64,000 nucleotides of DNA from the NCBI GenBank assembly GCA_037389465.1, contig JAZARR010000082.1, forward strand, positions 2,530,501 to 2,594,500, read 5' to 3'. Of the stretch, positions 1 through 14,200 are shown in pieces; positions within the stretch are counted from its first letter, which is position 1, and each line of letters opens with the position of its first letter. Origin of the DNA: Baylisascaris procyonis. Its lineage: Eukaryota; Nematoda; Chromadorea; Rhabditida; Ascarididae. The notes beneath the pieces were generated by a model. It had not been told where the DNA came from, made no database searches, and saw nothing but the letters and a program-made list of their open reading frames with translations. The translations under genes and the position numbers were made by a program.

Positions 1-3000
1 GTTGGGTGCCGATACACTAACTGCAGATTGTCGAAGAAACAGCGCACAGTTAAATCGTTAGCGATGAATCGCTCTTAAGCCATTTGTTCATTGTTAAGCT
101 AATTTTGAATGCGTTAGGCGTATTCGATTGGGATGCTCAATAAGACAGGACGTTACATTCTCAGCCTAACGTTATTGTTTGGCTCGTAAGCAATGGGAAA
201 CAGGTGAGTCATCACAGTATAAATCCATATTGCACGGGAAGAAGTCTCAGCTTGTGTCCGTACATTCTCTTGCAACATTTGCGCCATTCCCAGCATATTC
301 ATTCAACTGCTATGGACGGAAGCGCCTTTCGAATGTGAATACTCTATTCATTCTTATTCATCATACATAAAATTTTACCGTTCAAGCGTGAACTTGATTT
401 CTTTTTGCGCTAAGATCGATTAGAACTTCTAAATGGTTACAAAGAGCGTCGTACAGGATGACTACTCATTACAAGCAATCTCTAATTACGATAATGCATT
501 TGAATGTGAAGAAATGTTTGTGCGAATTCTTCATTATCTGTCAGACTAGATGGCAATGCCTTTAAAATTGGCTACCCTGCAATACTGCCTAAACAAATAA
601 GTACTACATTAGAGATACATCAATGAAACATACTGTAGTGTAGGCTGAGCCTAAGCCACAGGTTGAATCCTTTTTATTTTCACAGCATAATTAAACTAGG
701 TGATATTTCACATTGGGATACCCAATGAGGTAACGTTGAAAGCTTATTGATTAGCATCAGCTATACGACAATAGCTTCCTGCTTATGTACGATAGAAGGC
801 TTGTCGAGAGTGCTTTCAACTAAAAGTGAAAATTTCGAATAAGCCTTGCATAAATGGAATGTGTACAATAAGATCTACAAGCATATAACTACTGAAGTTG
901 GCCTTCTCATTTTTAATATTGCGCCGTCTTAGCGGATACCAAGTTCCGAGCTGAACGAATGCACAGAAATGAGAGGGAGAATCTACAAATAACTGTATAA
1001 TATCCGATGTTGTAATGGCGCATTGTGAATGTGAGATAAGTAAAGCGAAATAAGAAACTAAATAAAGCAATAATCACTTTGATCTCTCAGATTAGACCAG
1101 CATTTCGAAAAATTTAACTGAAATTCAGTTGCAGCTTTTCTCGAAATAAGAAAGAAAAGATAATTTACCTGCCGCAAAATAGCTTATACCGGGAACGTTG
1201 GATCAGATGAGCAAAAGAGGAAATGAACGAACATTTTAAAAGCATCTATTCTTTGCACAATAAGTATTAGTAGATGCCCTGATGTAGTGTAGGAAAGAAA
1301 AACTTTAGAGCGCTTAAAAAGAACACCTCTGTAATCAAATTTTACCCCAAAACATAATCCATAGGTCGCCGTAGAAGACATTTGTAGACAATGCTAAGCT
1401 CGGTGCAAAGTTAGTAAGTGAACAAGAGAGCGGTTAATTCCAAAAGTAAACTAAACAATCACCATTGCAGCACAAACATAATTTGTTTGAGTTAGAATTG
1501 TTTAGCTAATTCTTCAACTCTATTCCACAGCAACAGCACATAATTATCATGTTTTCCCTTAGTTCCTATATTCCAACATTCGACCTCTTTGAAGTGAATA
1601 GAGAACGAATTGAAGATATGAAAAAGGATCGTCATTTTAGAGCCAAAAATGACTCGAAGATTTTTAAACAATAAAAGATGAACATATCATGCTCACGAAA
1701 AATTTTCAAAGATTCCAATAAATTAATGATTGTTATGTATATCAAAATTGAATAATCAATAAGTGTTATCCAATCTGATTCAATTTAATACTGTCATATC
1801 AAAAAAAACGCTTGGAGAAAGTGGAAAAAAGGCAAAGAATCAATCAGTACGGTTAAATCTAGCAATATTAGCATAATCGTGGCAATTGATGCGTAAGGCA
1901 ATCAAATATGTTAGTCGTTTTCTTTTCTGAGAGAGTGATTTTAGAGGAGAAGTCACTTTTAAAATGAGTGAAAATACGAATGCATGAAAACATCCTATCG
2001 TCCACTTTCCGTTATTCTCTCATTCAACAATAATATCATTTACCAATAAGATGTAAAAGCAGAATGGTGCATTCAACTATTCTCATGCTAACTCGTGCTG
2101 ATCAAATTCACGTCGTTTTCAAGCAATGAAAGCTGTTTGTGATTGTTATAAATTGATAAAGAAATTCTTTAAATAATTTCATCTAATATTTTATTCCCTA
2201 CTTACTTCTTTGAACAAAAGTTTTGTTACAAACTATATCAGTACTAAATAGCCCGTTATTCACTTTGCAATGTATCTATTTTACATATTAAATAGGTAAT
2301 GTAAATGCAGCTTAACTTCAATAGCATAAACATAAATATCTTATCTGGCTGATAGCTAACATAGTTATGCATAAATGTGACTACATCTGAGAATTAAAAA
2401 AAAACGAGCAGCAGTAAGCTAGCAATTTGGTGCGAATTGTTAGCGTCAGTGATGACCGTAGAAGCAATGATTGTGTGTACAAAAAATGGGGAAGAAGCAT
2501 TGTTGTGGTTGAATATAGCTGTGTTTAGTTCTCTTTGTAAGCTTATCATCAAACTATTGTCGTATAGCCAAAGCAAACTTACCTTGTTTAAAAAGACACG
2601 CCCAGTTGCTATGTGGGCTTTTCTTCTCCATCAATAGAAATTTAAATCATAAAATGAAAAACTACGAAATGATTGTTTGTAAAAGAAACTATTCAAATGT
2701 TATTCTTCTTTTTGAATTCATAAAAGAACTTGATAACTGTTGAAAATTCTAACTGGTGGAAAATCAATAGCGAAGAAATTCTTGTCGAATTTTTTCGAAA
2801 AAAAATTTTTGAACAAACACACTTCTATCGATTTATTCATTTGCCACTTACTTAGTATAGCGCACAAAAATATTACTTGATAAAATCTTGTAGAATATTT
2901 CATCCTTAAGATAGTGTTTTAAACTTGAGACACAATAACGCTATCAGTTAAGTCAATCAATTCCACAGATTCTCATCAATGAATTAAGCTACGTTTTATA

Positions 3001-3610
3001 TAATATATGATATTGAGTAGATTATTGGCTATTGAACAATATAAGACAAAAACTGCGTCATGTCCTAGGTGAATGAATATTAGTAATTTTTATTGTTGTT
3101 ATTTTCGTTCTCAGCAATGATTAAAACGTTGGTTGAGGTTCATGAAACCATTTTGAAGGATGAATTTTTCTTTCATTTTTCACATTTTCTCACTAAGGAT
3201 TTTTATTTGCTTACGTGATTTTTCATATGATCACGTAAGTATATGAAAGTGAAGAAAGTAATCGAAAGAATATTTTCAAATATATTTATTTGGGCATATA
3301 TAGTTTGCTTTCATAGTTACCGAAACTTGTCACGTTTATTGGATGCTTTTTTGGAATGTTAAGAAAAGCAGAGAATAGCATCAAGAATTTGATGCAAGAT
3401 GCATGCATTCACCAATACTGTGGCATTACCGTCGATCAATGGTTCTATTTTCGCTAGCAGCAACTATGGCGCTCTCGGCACTATACTTTTAGCGTACAAT
3501 ATTACAGCATTGTTTCGGTACTTTAGGTTTGCGCTCTAAAACTGTGTCGAAACTAAACTTTTTTCTTCACCTCTCATGTACACATATATACGTACACGGA
3601 CATGTGCACA

Positions 3611-3613
<3 letters not shown>

Positions 3614-3671
<58 letters not shown>
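3614..3671. repeat. (AT)n microsatellite
   Basis: About 29 uninterrupted AT dinucleotides, preceded by a short alternating CA/TG/TA stretch (3580-3613). Probably intergenic. Confidence 0.97.
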
Positions 3672-3674
<3 letters not shown>

Positions 3675-6600
3675 CACAGAAAGCTGGTAAGATATGTGCT
3701 TTTTGAACTATATTCGTCATACCAACCGGTTTACTGAATTTACAGCAAATAAAAAATGCTCAATATTTTAGCAGAGTGAACAGTTCATATGAGCCTTCTA
3801 TAAAAGATTCACTTTTTTTTCGACGCAACTACTTGTATTAGGACGAACTGATCGGAGTGATATATGCTATCGAATTGATTGCAAAAATGCATGAAAAAAA
3901 GATTTCTTCATGTATTTTTAAGTGTCTAAGCAATTATGAAGATTCCGTGTGCCAATATAAATTTGTGACAAATATGCGCCTAATAAAGTATAAATGAATG
4001 AGTTGCAAAAAAAAATTTTATTCCCACTCTTATCACAATTATTATATTCATCAATGAAAATCGATTTAAAAATTAACGATGCGTTCATGCATATGAATTC
4101 TCGATTATCATTTCATTTGTGTGCTAACGATAGCATTCAATTACTTTAGTTATTTGTAAGCGTTTCATCAAATAAATTTGCAAATTTTAGTAAGGTTTTT
4201 TTTCCCCGATGGTGTTATTTCAATTTAGCAACAATGGACAACTAAATATATATGTTGTTTTTTTTTCAAAAGAAAAAAAGCGAATGACATTCGATTATTT
4301 CATCGTTCTTGATTAGCTCTAATAAGTGAAAAAATTAAGTAGAAATTAATTTCAGCAATTATATTGATGACATATTTACTGCAGTCATCGTTCCTCATAT
4401 ATCCTTTTCTTATGTGAACATGACTACCTCAATTATTTGCGATTTTCATTTTCTTCTCTAATATTTCGGTCTTTCCGCAATCTTTGAAGTTCTTACGATA
4501 CAAATTATAACAGCCTTACATAGTAGAGTTCTTCAACGTATTTTGTAATATTCAATAGATAGGCTATTTTATATCGTTGATTAGACAAATCTAAGATAGA
4601 GTTTCATCGCAGAGATATAAATGTAAGCATAGGGAAATTTCCTTCTTCGTGTTGGTAAATTCTGATGTTTGGTTAGCGCATGAAAAATATTACGAAGTTA
4701 AACACTACGGGAAGAATTTTGAAGGAGCAGCATATGTGTAACTCAGTGAACAAGGGCTGAACCAATCTGCAAAATCTGCTCATGCCTTTCTTTCTATGGG
4801 TGAGTGATTTTTTATAAGGTATGACACATGACAAGTGGTTTAGAAAATGTGACAGAATGGTTTGAGGTAAAAATATTACCAACATCTATCTCTAAATACC
4901 TCAATTCTCTAATACGCATATGTACTGACGAAACTTGTACAGCTTGTGTTGGCGAAATATCAGCAATATGCGCAAGAGTATTAAATGTGTTGTGAAGCTT
5001 GTAGGTAGTTTCACTTTCAGCAAACTGGTAGAGACCTCTGATGAAAGGATAAGTTGGCACATAAGGACGGCTTGAAGCCACACAGAGTTGTACTCTGAAG
5101 AGAAGATCGCAAGGCATATGCCAGGTACGTATCGTAACTAAGCATCAAAAGTATTGTGGCGGTGCTCTTGAGTTGCCCAAAGATGACGAAACGCAAAATA
5201 ATGTGAGCAATGTTGATATGATAGTTGAGAGTGAATGTTTATATGAGAAGCAAGAAATTTAATGATGTTTACGTCGAATTAGTTCATCGTTGACAAATTA
5301 TGAGTTGAATATTGCGTATTGGTGTAAATTTTTTGCAGCACTTTGCAAATTCCGATAAAGAAGAGAAATATTTAAGGGTGCTTTCAGGGAAAATAGATCG
5401 CTTGTCAAGCTAAGAGTTCCGAAGTTAGGAGGTAATGCGAAAAAAACCAAAAAAGAAAGAGATGCCGCAAACCATTATCAAGACAGGTTCGAAGAAAACG
5501 CTGGTCAGGTAATACAGTGTTACAGGTATTATGCAAAAAAAAAGTGCCAGCGTTCGGTGCAAACGCAAATGAGCCATTGTGCTGCATGAAAGTCGTAACG
5601 CTGTAGCGGTCTGATACTTGTTGCGTTTATTTCTTTCCAAATAAGTTCTCACTTCACTATCTCATCTTACTTTAAGCATCCTAGTCTTACTATCTTATTT
5701 GTAAAGTAGCTAGAAAGTAGCTGGTATCATAAGTTGCATATGTATAAAAAAATAGTAAGAGATGAAGCTATACCTCAGAAAAAAAAGGCCACACTATTCA
5801 TTATTGCGGTAACTTTTGCATTCTTTAGAAGCATACTAATTTATTTCAATAATTGCGATAATTTATAACAAATAAAACTATAGAAATGAAAGTTTTGCAC
5901 TTTAGAGAGGTAATTTATATGCAAACGAAAAGGATTTTTGTCATCGAAAGATTCGTATTAAAAGCGCAAATACAACAATGCCTAACGCTCGATGTAGGCG
6001 TAAAACCAAAAGCCGAATTTAGTTCATTTTTAGTGGGGCATACAACGATGGAAAGCAACGAGAGCAGCTGTTGTGCGGTTTCTATGTGTGTAAACAGTAG
6101 CGAATATTTCTTCCGTATTTCCTCTCTAACAAATGAAGAAATAAACTCACAAAGCGTATTATGTGAACGTTTTTATTGTTTCCTTTAGCCGAGAAGAGAC
6201 ACACAATTGTGACGTCATAACGCCGGAATGCAATTCGTCTTTTTCCTAGTCATTGTGAAGATCATTATTTTCGAAGTGTCTCTTGATTGGCGATGTCTTT
6301 TCAAAGTGAAAATGATTGCATTGGCCTTTAAATTCATCAATAAAGAGGATCGACTATAATTCTAATACTATATTACTAATTTTCAATTGCATTTTTTCGC
6401 TGTAGTCGGTAACGTTGGTAGATTTTGGCAGATGAACGAGCACTAAGCAGGGTTCTACGAAGACATAGATATGCTTGTTCTTCTCAGGCGACAAAATTAC
6501 AGAGGATAAGCACATTTATGTTGAATGTATAATGAAAACAAATGCTTCGAAAAAGTTTTTCGGATGCTAAATCAGTTGAAAACCTTCAGAAGTTTGTTGG

Positions 6601-7164
6601 TTCGCAGTTCTGCAAACATTGCCTCCCGTAAAATATCGAGCTACATCATCTATGAAAGCTGTTGAGGTCGTTGGATTGATGGTGGTCATGCTCGCATTTT
6701 GCTGAATACGATAAGCCAACATTGTTTTAATATCGAATACATTAGACTTTCAAAATGAGGAAAACGTTACAAATATTTCAAATTTTGAGCGAAAAAAAAA
6801 AACAAGAGGATAGCAGATACGAGGGGGGGATGAAAAAAGGAGCGGAAAGAAAAGAGAATAACACTATCGGTTTGAGCCTCTTCCCTCACAAATCCTTGCA
6901 TTGCAATGTAGACCAAAATTTACAATGTGGGTTGTGTTTTAAAGTTTACGATTGCAATGACAATGGCTTCACTTCTAAGGCAAGAAAAGTCTATGCAAAA
7001 CTATAGATGAATCTAATTTCACTATTCTGTTTAGGGGAAAGAAAACATTTCATTTATCATGCGTAAATATTGTGCAGTAAACGTCTTGTGAAGCGAAAAT
7101 AATAATCGTAAGTTGGTAGAGAGTAGCTAAACATTTCTGCTATTTTATGGGCACACAATGATCT

Positions 7165-7200
7165 GCCCTTCCCTCCCCCTCCTTCCCCTCCCACCTCCCC
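7165..7200. repeat. C-rich polypyrimidine tract
   Basis: 36 bases that are almost all C and T with several C4-C5 runs. The - strand is therefore G-rich with several G-runs and could form a G-quadruplex. One of about nine similar tracts in the window. Confidence 0.85.
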
Positions 7201-9039
7201 TACTTACACAAACACATAACTGACCAATCTTGAATTCATTTGAGGGATGAGGGATCTTTTAGCAGTGGTTTTTATTTATAATCGATTAACGATTCCAATT
7301 AGCCTATACTGTAAATCACTGCTTCGATAAGTTAAAAACTTTAAAAAGCAACTTTTAAAATATTGTTTGAGGAGAGACAATCCATCGCTATCTATGCGAA
7401 ACTTTTTTTTCCCTCATGCTTGACTGGAAGTTTTTAGAGCTGAATATTATGACTGTTGTGCTATCAACAACAGCCAAGATTGTTGTTTATCATTATCTAT
7501 CAAAAAATTTCAACTTTGCAAAATTTGTATGAAAATATTGCATTAAACAAAAACTCATTGAGGTGTTAATATAGATTACAACTAGAAGTGAAGTAGATAT
7601 AAACCACAAATTACAAAGTCGATAGAGTGTAGCCTTTTTTTTTTCGTTAATTACTCTTTTTTATTTCTTTCGCATGCTTCAGTGACGTTTTGTACATCGG
7701 AATTTGAACAATCATTTCTCTTTTCGAAATTTTTTCAAGAATTACTCAATCTTCACCTACTCGCTTAATATCGCCATGTTCCCACATTTCATCTTCTACT
7801 GTCACTTCATTTCAGGTTAATAAATTCAATGCCACTCTATCAAAAGTAGTACCACTGTATTCTATAAAAAAGATTATTTAACAACATTTTGCAAGAGTTT
7901 TTACAATCGGCTGAACCATATTAGTTTTGTCTCCAATGTTGATACTTAAAATTTATTAAATTTGACGAATTCGTAAATTGAATTCACTTGCTGAAAATGC
8001 TTGAAGAACAGAAATTGAAGCATTTATTCAATGTTTTCACCTTTCAAATGCTTCTGTAAATTTTTTGTAAAATTGCATATATGTGAATTTCTATGCACGC
8101 AAAACACAATGCATGTTACGAAAATTAAAGATATATTAAACAAACCGCCACTGCCATTTATTACATTATCTATTCATCAATTAGTTGTTTCAACCTGTAA
8201 TCCACAAAAACAATATGTGATTCATTAACAATACTTGCACTTTAATCACTATGTCGCGATAATTCACCACATCCTGTGTAAATAATTGATAACCAGAGCA
8301 GTAATGAAATTTGCATATTAAATTTATTCCAATGAAAATCGGATTCCATTTAAAGCACTCGCTGTTTTGATTAAGCATTCTTACTATTTTGCTTATTTCG
8401 CGGCAATGATTCAGTAGAAATTTTTTCACCAATTTTGGTTTATTGAATAAACGGTTGAATTCGTTAGATTAAGTGCAAAAATGCATATTTTGCGACAACT
8501 CATGAAGAAATTTTTCCATTTGTTCCATTGATCGCTTGAGTAATCAGCGCTTACCGTCAATTTTTTTTCAGCTTTCTGTCGTTCAATTCATCTACTTCAT
8601 GTTGATTTAATTCATTCTCGCAACCGATCAAGAAGGGGCGGAAATGAAACAGTGGATGAATTTTGCACAAGAAGATGCTTTGTTTGGCCAGCCATATTAT
8701 TTCAGGCCATCTCTTTCTTGATATTGATAAGGGGAAGAGGTAGGGGTATTCATATGGAGTATAATAGTGCCAACTATATAGTGACACCAGGCCCGCTTCT
8801 TATATTCTGCATTAGTTCTCATACAGAAGAGTTACATGTGTTCTGTTTGATTCAGAAATGCTGAAAACGAAATTCAGGAATGCTGAAAAAATTCTTCATA
8901 TGTGCACCAACAAATTATTCGGTGGTAATTAAGAGAGACATTATTCATCTAGTTATTGTCTTTTTTAAGCGATCCTCGCTCAACGTTGCTTCCTATCCGG
9001 AATCATCACAAGTCCATTAGCAAGAATCCCTTATATGCG

Positions 9040-11273
9040 ATGAACGCTGTGCTTTTTGGCATGTTATTGTCGATCATCACATTGCACGGATCCGCTGAAC
9101 GTCGATATATTTCAGGCCCCCCTCCGTAAGTTTTCAGTAACTTTTCAACATTGTTTAGAAATTGAATTCGACAGCGATTTCAGTTCATTACTTTTTAATT
9201 TTCAACTTTTTTTCAATTCATTACACTTTTTTTAATCCAAAAAGATATTAATTTCATGCAGACGTTAGCAAAGGTTAACTTTTTCGTGGCTTATGATAAA
9301 AAGTCAGAAGAACTAATGAGCACACTAGAAAGGAAGAAGTAAAAAAAAATTACTTTTTTCCATCTGAAATTTTTTAAAACATCATGTATGATTCAAAGAA
9401 TTTGAGTAATATTTGAGGAGCTAAATTTTCATCGAAAGCTGCAAAATTGTTGAAAGTGATGAAGTGGTTTTCTAAAAAAATTACAGCGACAGAGGTAAAA
9501 TGCTCATTTTTTTTGGCCGTCGAATCAACTTCTTAGTGCGGTATTAATTATCAAAAAAAAAAATGCACTCGCTTTACAATCTATTTCTTCGAAATGCGTT
9601 AAATATTTTTGTGTTTTGATCTCTTTGTTTTATACATTCTGATCATTCAAAATGCATCGACAGTAGTTAATATTATGTAAACCTATCGCTTGTTAAGAAA
9701 ATTTATGTAATGATTATGCTATAAGTAATAAAATCGAAGATATCTTATTTTAATGTAAATACGCAATGCTGTTTAATGCAAGCTTGTTTAAAAACTTGTT
9801 TTATAATTAATACGTAACGTTGATAAATGTTTTAAAAAAGATGGAATAGATTATTTAAAAATGATGCTAATGACAATAAAAATAATAGCATCCATCCAGA
9901 AAGAATTCAGAGGAAATTAGTTCTTTTTCTAGCACATGAAAATATAAACGCTTTTGTAATTCCTTTTAACTAGTTAACGAATCTTATGTATTCATTGTTA
10001 CTACAAACGAAACATATTGAATAATGCGTTCATCATTTTAAACTTATATAGAAAAACTTATATCCATGCGGCTATGTGGATCAAAAAATAGACATGAATT
10101 TTTAGATAGTTTCAAATATGTGAAACTCTTTCCGAAGGTGCTGGATCGTTGCGAAATTTTTGAGTTAGTCACTGAATAATTGTCGAGATGAAACAATTGG
10201 GTTGAAGAGATAACCGGGCCTGCATATATATTGACGCCTAAACAGAACACATCCAGAATGCGCTTTGCAAATGTGAATTTTTTAAACCGAATATGAAACA
10301 AATGAGGCTTCATTGCATATCTCAAAAATATTTATAACAGAATTTTTTTGCACAACATTTATGTACTTTTCAGTGAATGTTTTCTTACATGTTGCAATAT
10401 GTTTTATTGCAAGAACTTTATATAGACGGAAATAAAAATGATAATTAGGTATATTGCCAATCGCTAATTTCTTATTTGAAAAATTCGGAAAATAGGCTAA
10501 AATTTAAAGGATTAATTAATCGATAGTCATTCATTGGTTAATAATTTGAGTGCTTCAACATTCGTTCCTTCAGAAACCCTTCATTATCCGTCGGAAATAT
10601 CAATGACCATAATCTATATATGGTATTATCAACGAAAGTTATTAGCAGTCGCTTTATTCCATTAGAACCTTCACCCGCATATTCAACTGAACCAAAACCT
10701 TCCTATGTTATGATGCGCCGAGCACATGTTTTAACTCAACCTGGAGTTTTATATGAGCCCATTGGGCCACCACAAATATTCTATAGACGTATTGTTCGAC
10801 CGGTCTACGTAGGTCCTCCAATTTCGGTGGAATATGTCAACAGTTTACCGAGCACCAAAGCGGTAACGTATTGCATTATCACTTAACTTTTTTCACATTC
10901 ATTGCTCAATTTAAAATCGAAAGGTACATTAAAAAATCGTAGCAATTACGCAATTGAAGATAGTGAAATTTTGCAAAAGGCAATGAAAGAAATTTAAAAA
11001 AATCTTTTTTTTTTTTTGATAAATGAATACAATATTTTCATTGATTTTTTACCGACAAATATTACTCAAAATTTTGAAATGAAAACAATGATAGGAAAGC
11101 ATCGGAAAACTTTTTTTTTGCATACTTTTGATGATAATCGATTCACCAGAAATATTTGAAAAATTTTTCTTCTTCATATTTTCGGCTAAATTTTGCGATA
11201 CTGTGAGTTTTAATGATTATTTTTTCAGATTCCAAATTACACGGATGGCAAGAAAGAGTATCAACCAATCTAA
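9040..11273 (+). CDS. Small secreted Pro/Tyr-rich protein, three exons, family unknown
   Basis: Spliced gene assembled by eye. Exon 1 is 9040-9125 (ATG, ends in phase 2 at a CC/GTAAGT donor). Exon 2 is 10574-10862 (acceptor TTCCTTCAG, donor GTAACG, phase 0). Exon 3 is 11229-11273 (acceptor TTTTTTCAG, ends in TAA). Phases agree at both junctions and give 139 residues. The N-terminus is a classic signal peptide: MNAVLFGMLLSIITLHGSAE, with cleavage probable after GSA. The mature part is rich in Pro and Tyr (EPSPAYSTEPKPSY, GVLYEPIGPPQIFYRR, RPVYVGPPISVEY), has no cysteine pattern, and ends with an N-glycosylation sequon (NYT) in exon 3. A possible AATAAA poly(A) signal lies at 11647-11652. I do not recognise the family. 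The composition would suit an extracellular-matrix, cuticle-associated or secreted worm product, but that is a guess. The start is the only ATG giving the signal peptide. Confidence 0.72.
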
Positions 11274-14200
11274 GAATGTCAAATACGCATTTATTGATGA
11301 ATTTTTGTAAATTTGCATTTTCGAAGCAAATTTCGACGAAATGATGTCAATGTTTATATGCTTCCGTCTATTTTTTGTTTCGTTTCAATTCGGTATTTAT
11401 TGAAAATAGAATAACGAAATTAGCAAAACTATCTCTTAGAGAAGAATTACTAGCAATTATAGACAGCTTGCTAATTGTGGCTAAAAATTTGCTAGTATTT
11501 ACACCACTTGAATAGAAGAAATGAACTTAGCCTATTTTCGCCTCAAGCATTATTGCAGGAATTTTTAATTCTAATCTCTTTCGTAAGAAAATTTAATTTT
11601 TTTTTTCATTAGGAGTTAGAAGGATCAATATTGTTTTATCTGTATGAATAAACGTGCATTTCTTGAAATTTTGATTTTTCCTCGAAAGAAAGGAGCCTTC
11701 CCATCTTTTCTCTTTACTATGCTGTGGAATTACCCCGTCGAATTCGAAAATTCCGAACAGATGATAGTGGTTGCTATTCTGTTGTCAAATCGTTCAGCCG
11801 AAATAATACTCTAGAACAAGCCAGAATTTCCTATCGTAACGATTGAAATTATCAGAATTCACTAGTTCCATGTAACTTCCGACTTGTTGAAGAAACGTTT
11901 CAAAATCTCGAACTTTATCGTTTTATTTCTCCACAGATAAGGACTCATCAATTTTCGGCTATCCACTTCAACATAACCGGATTAACACACACCACGAGGA
12001 AATTAATAGCGAAATTTAAATGCAATTAGTGCAAAAGTTCATGCCTTTCAGTGCCGTACATCCTGCAAGTAATATATCATCGTAAAGCACGAGACGTATT
12101 TCAGTGGCAAATGACTTAAAATACGCGATCAGATTGTTATGCGAAAAATAAATTATTTTTTCTTGCCCATTATAATGGATACAGAGTAATGTTGAAATTC
12201 AGCATGACTACGATTGTGCCAAATTATGAACTAGAAAAATTTTCTTTTTATTTATTATAAAAACATTTAGACGTTTCTTCCAAGTAGGTTGTCATTATAT
12301 GAATTAATTGCCTAGATGTGCATCAATTGATCTCAAATTTAACGCATCTTTATTTATTTCGAACATATGTGTAGAGTTGTAGAGTTGGGCCTACAGACGT
12401 GCATACACACTGTGCGCGCACACAAACGCAGAGAATATAAGAACCTGAAACATTCTTCTCACATTTAAACAAATTTATGTTTTGTGTTACATAAAATATA
12501 AGCTCTATTATGCCTAGGTAAACTCCTTCTGATTTACCCGTATCGTTAAAAAGAAGCCGCAAACAAAAATGTTCATTTCAAAATCGGCTGGCACTTATAC
12601 AGTCATTTGCAAGGCAATAATGGTAACAAGATGGGCTCGATAATGGTCACTTCTTATTGTTGTATGATGAGCCGAATGTGTACTACTTCGATTGGATGAA
12701 TATTTTACTTGAAATTTTTTGAAAAAATTTCGATATTTCAAAGTGGGAAAATTCACAGAGCATCAAAGCATGATCCGCAAGGAAGAGTAAAACCTTTACA
12801 AAGCTAGAATTCGAGCAATCGTTGGAAGCATTTGATACAGTCGTTTTGGTTCACATTCATTCTCGCAATATCAAAGTGACCGTTGCATTGAAAAAAATTG
12901 AGTTATTTAGCTTCTAAAAGTGGAACAATTTAAGCTACGTTTATTACCATTTAGCAGCTCAAAAGTTTCAACCTCTCAGTGATGGATGCAGTGACGTGCC
13001 CACCGATACGCGAATTTGGCTTCGAAAAGAAAGTGGAAAATGTGTTTCATTTCGATGAATTATATTAATAATATCCAGTCACAACGCTGCGAAACTTAGC
13101 AAGAGTTCATCGTCAATGGATTTTAACAGTAACGGCGAATAAGCACAAGATTTTACTTGTTTCCAACCGGCTGGCAAATATTCCCATATATGAAAAGAAA
13201 CTAAAATACACGAATGTATCATATACTGCATGAAATCTTTTCTTGTTCCCAAAAAATTTTATCCACATGCCTTATTGAAGCACCCTAACTTCTTTGCGGG
13301 TATTTGATTTAACCTGTAATTGTAGAATATTTGCAAGCAAGATTCAATTTAAAAAATGGCAGTCAAAAGTTTTTTACCTTGTCGATTTTCTATGATTGCG
13401 TGCGTTTAGTGGGTAAACTTTAGGCCATCTATGGCATAAGAATAACATAAGTGGCTGAACGGATGTGCAAAATCGAAGGACTACTAGTGATGATTTGTGA
13501 AGAAAAATTCATTGATGGCATTTCCTTTGAATCGCCACTTTTTTCGTTTACTTTTCAGTAATCATCGCCTCCTCCTACACGAACGCTGCGCTGCGCTTAC
13601 ATAATTCGATTCCTTAACGCACCAAGTATCATTCAAAGAATAACAGTTTTTTTCGGGTTTTTTCATTTATATAATTTGAACGCATTCGTTCACTGTCATC
13701 ATCTACGACACTCTTCACTCATCCCAATTTAATCTTTATAAAGGTATGCGCATTCATCACTTGAATAAAAAAATAACCCTAATCGCATTAATGATGCGGC
13801 TCAGGCTTATTGTCCTTACTATATCTGTTAATATTTTTTGAATAACGAAATCTTTAGCAAATAACATCTGCCGAATTTCATACAGATGGAAATTGCTTTA
13901 ATGTTTGTATGGAGTGTTGTGCAAATAAAATACTTTTAAAGATGGAATAGGTGAAAACAATGAGAAAAATGTATAATTTTTATTTTTAATGTCATCAGAA
14001 GAGATTCGTTTCCTCACATTTATCTATGGCCAATAAAATATTCTTAGGATTTGATGCAGATCTCATTAAATGAGAATGAAATGATATTAACTGCAGTAGA
14101 TTTTATTTGAGGCACTTTATCGCTGTAGCAAATAGAAGTTATATGAATGATGATGTTGCAGCTGGTATTGATAGGTTCAACTTAAAACTTTATCACCTTA

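Larger units (their letters stand above)
1..9039. other. Gene-poor intergenic DNA, no supported gene
   Basis: About 9 kb of AT-rich sequence. Open frames here are short, have no recognisable motifs and no consistent splice structure. The only clear structures are an (AT)n microsatellite at 3614-3671 and a C-rich polypyrimidine tract at 7165-7200. On the - strand between about 800 and 1400 there are short open stretches and a possible 50-bp intron (donor near 1167, acceptor near 1120), but the frames do not join into a convincing protein. Confidence 0.5.
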
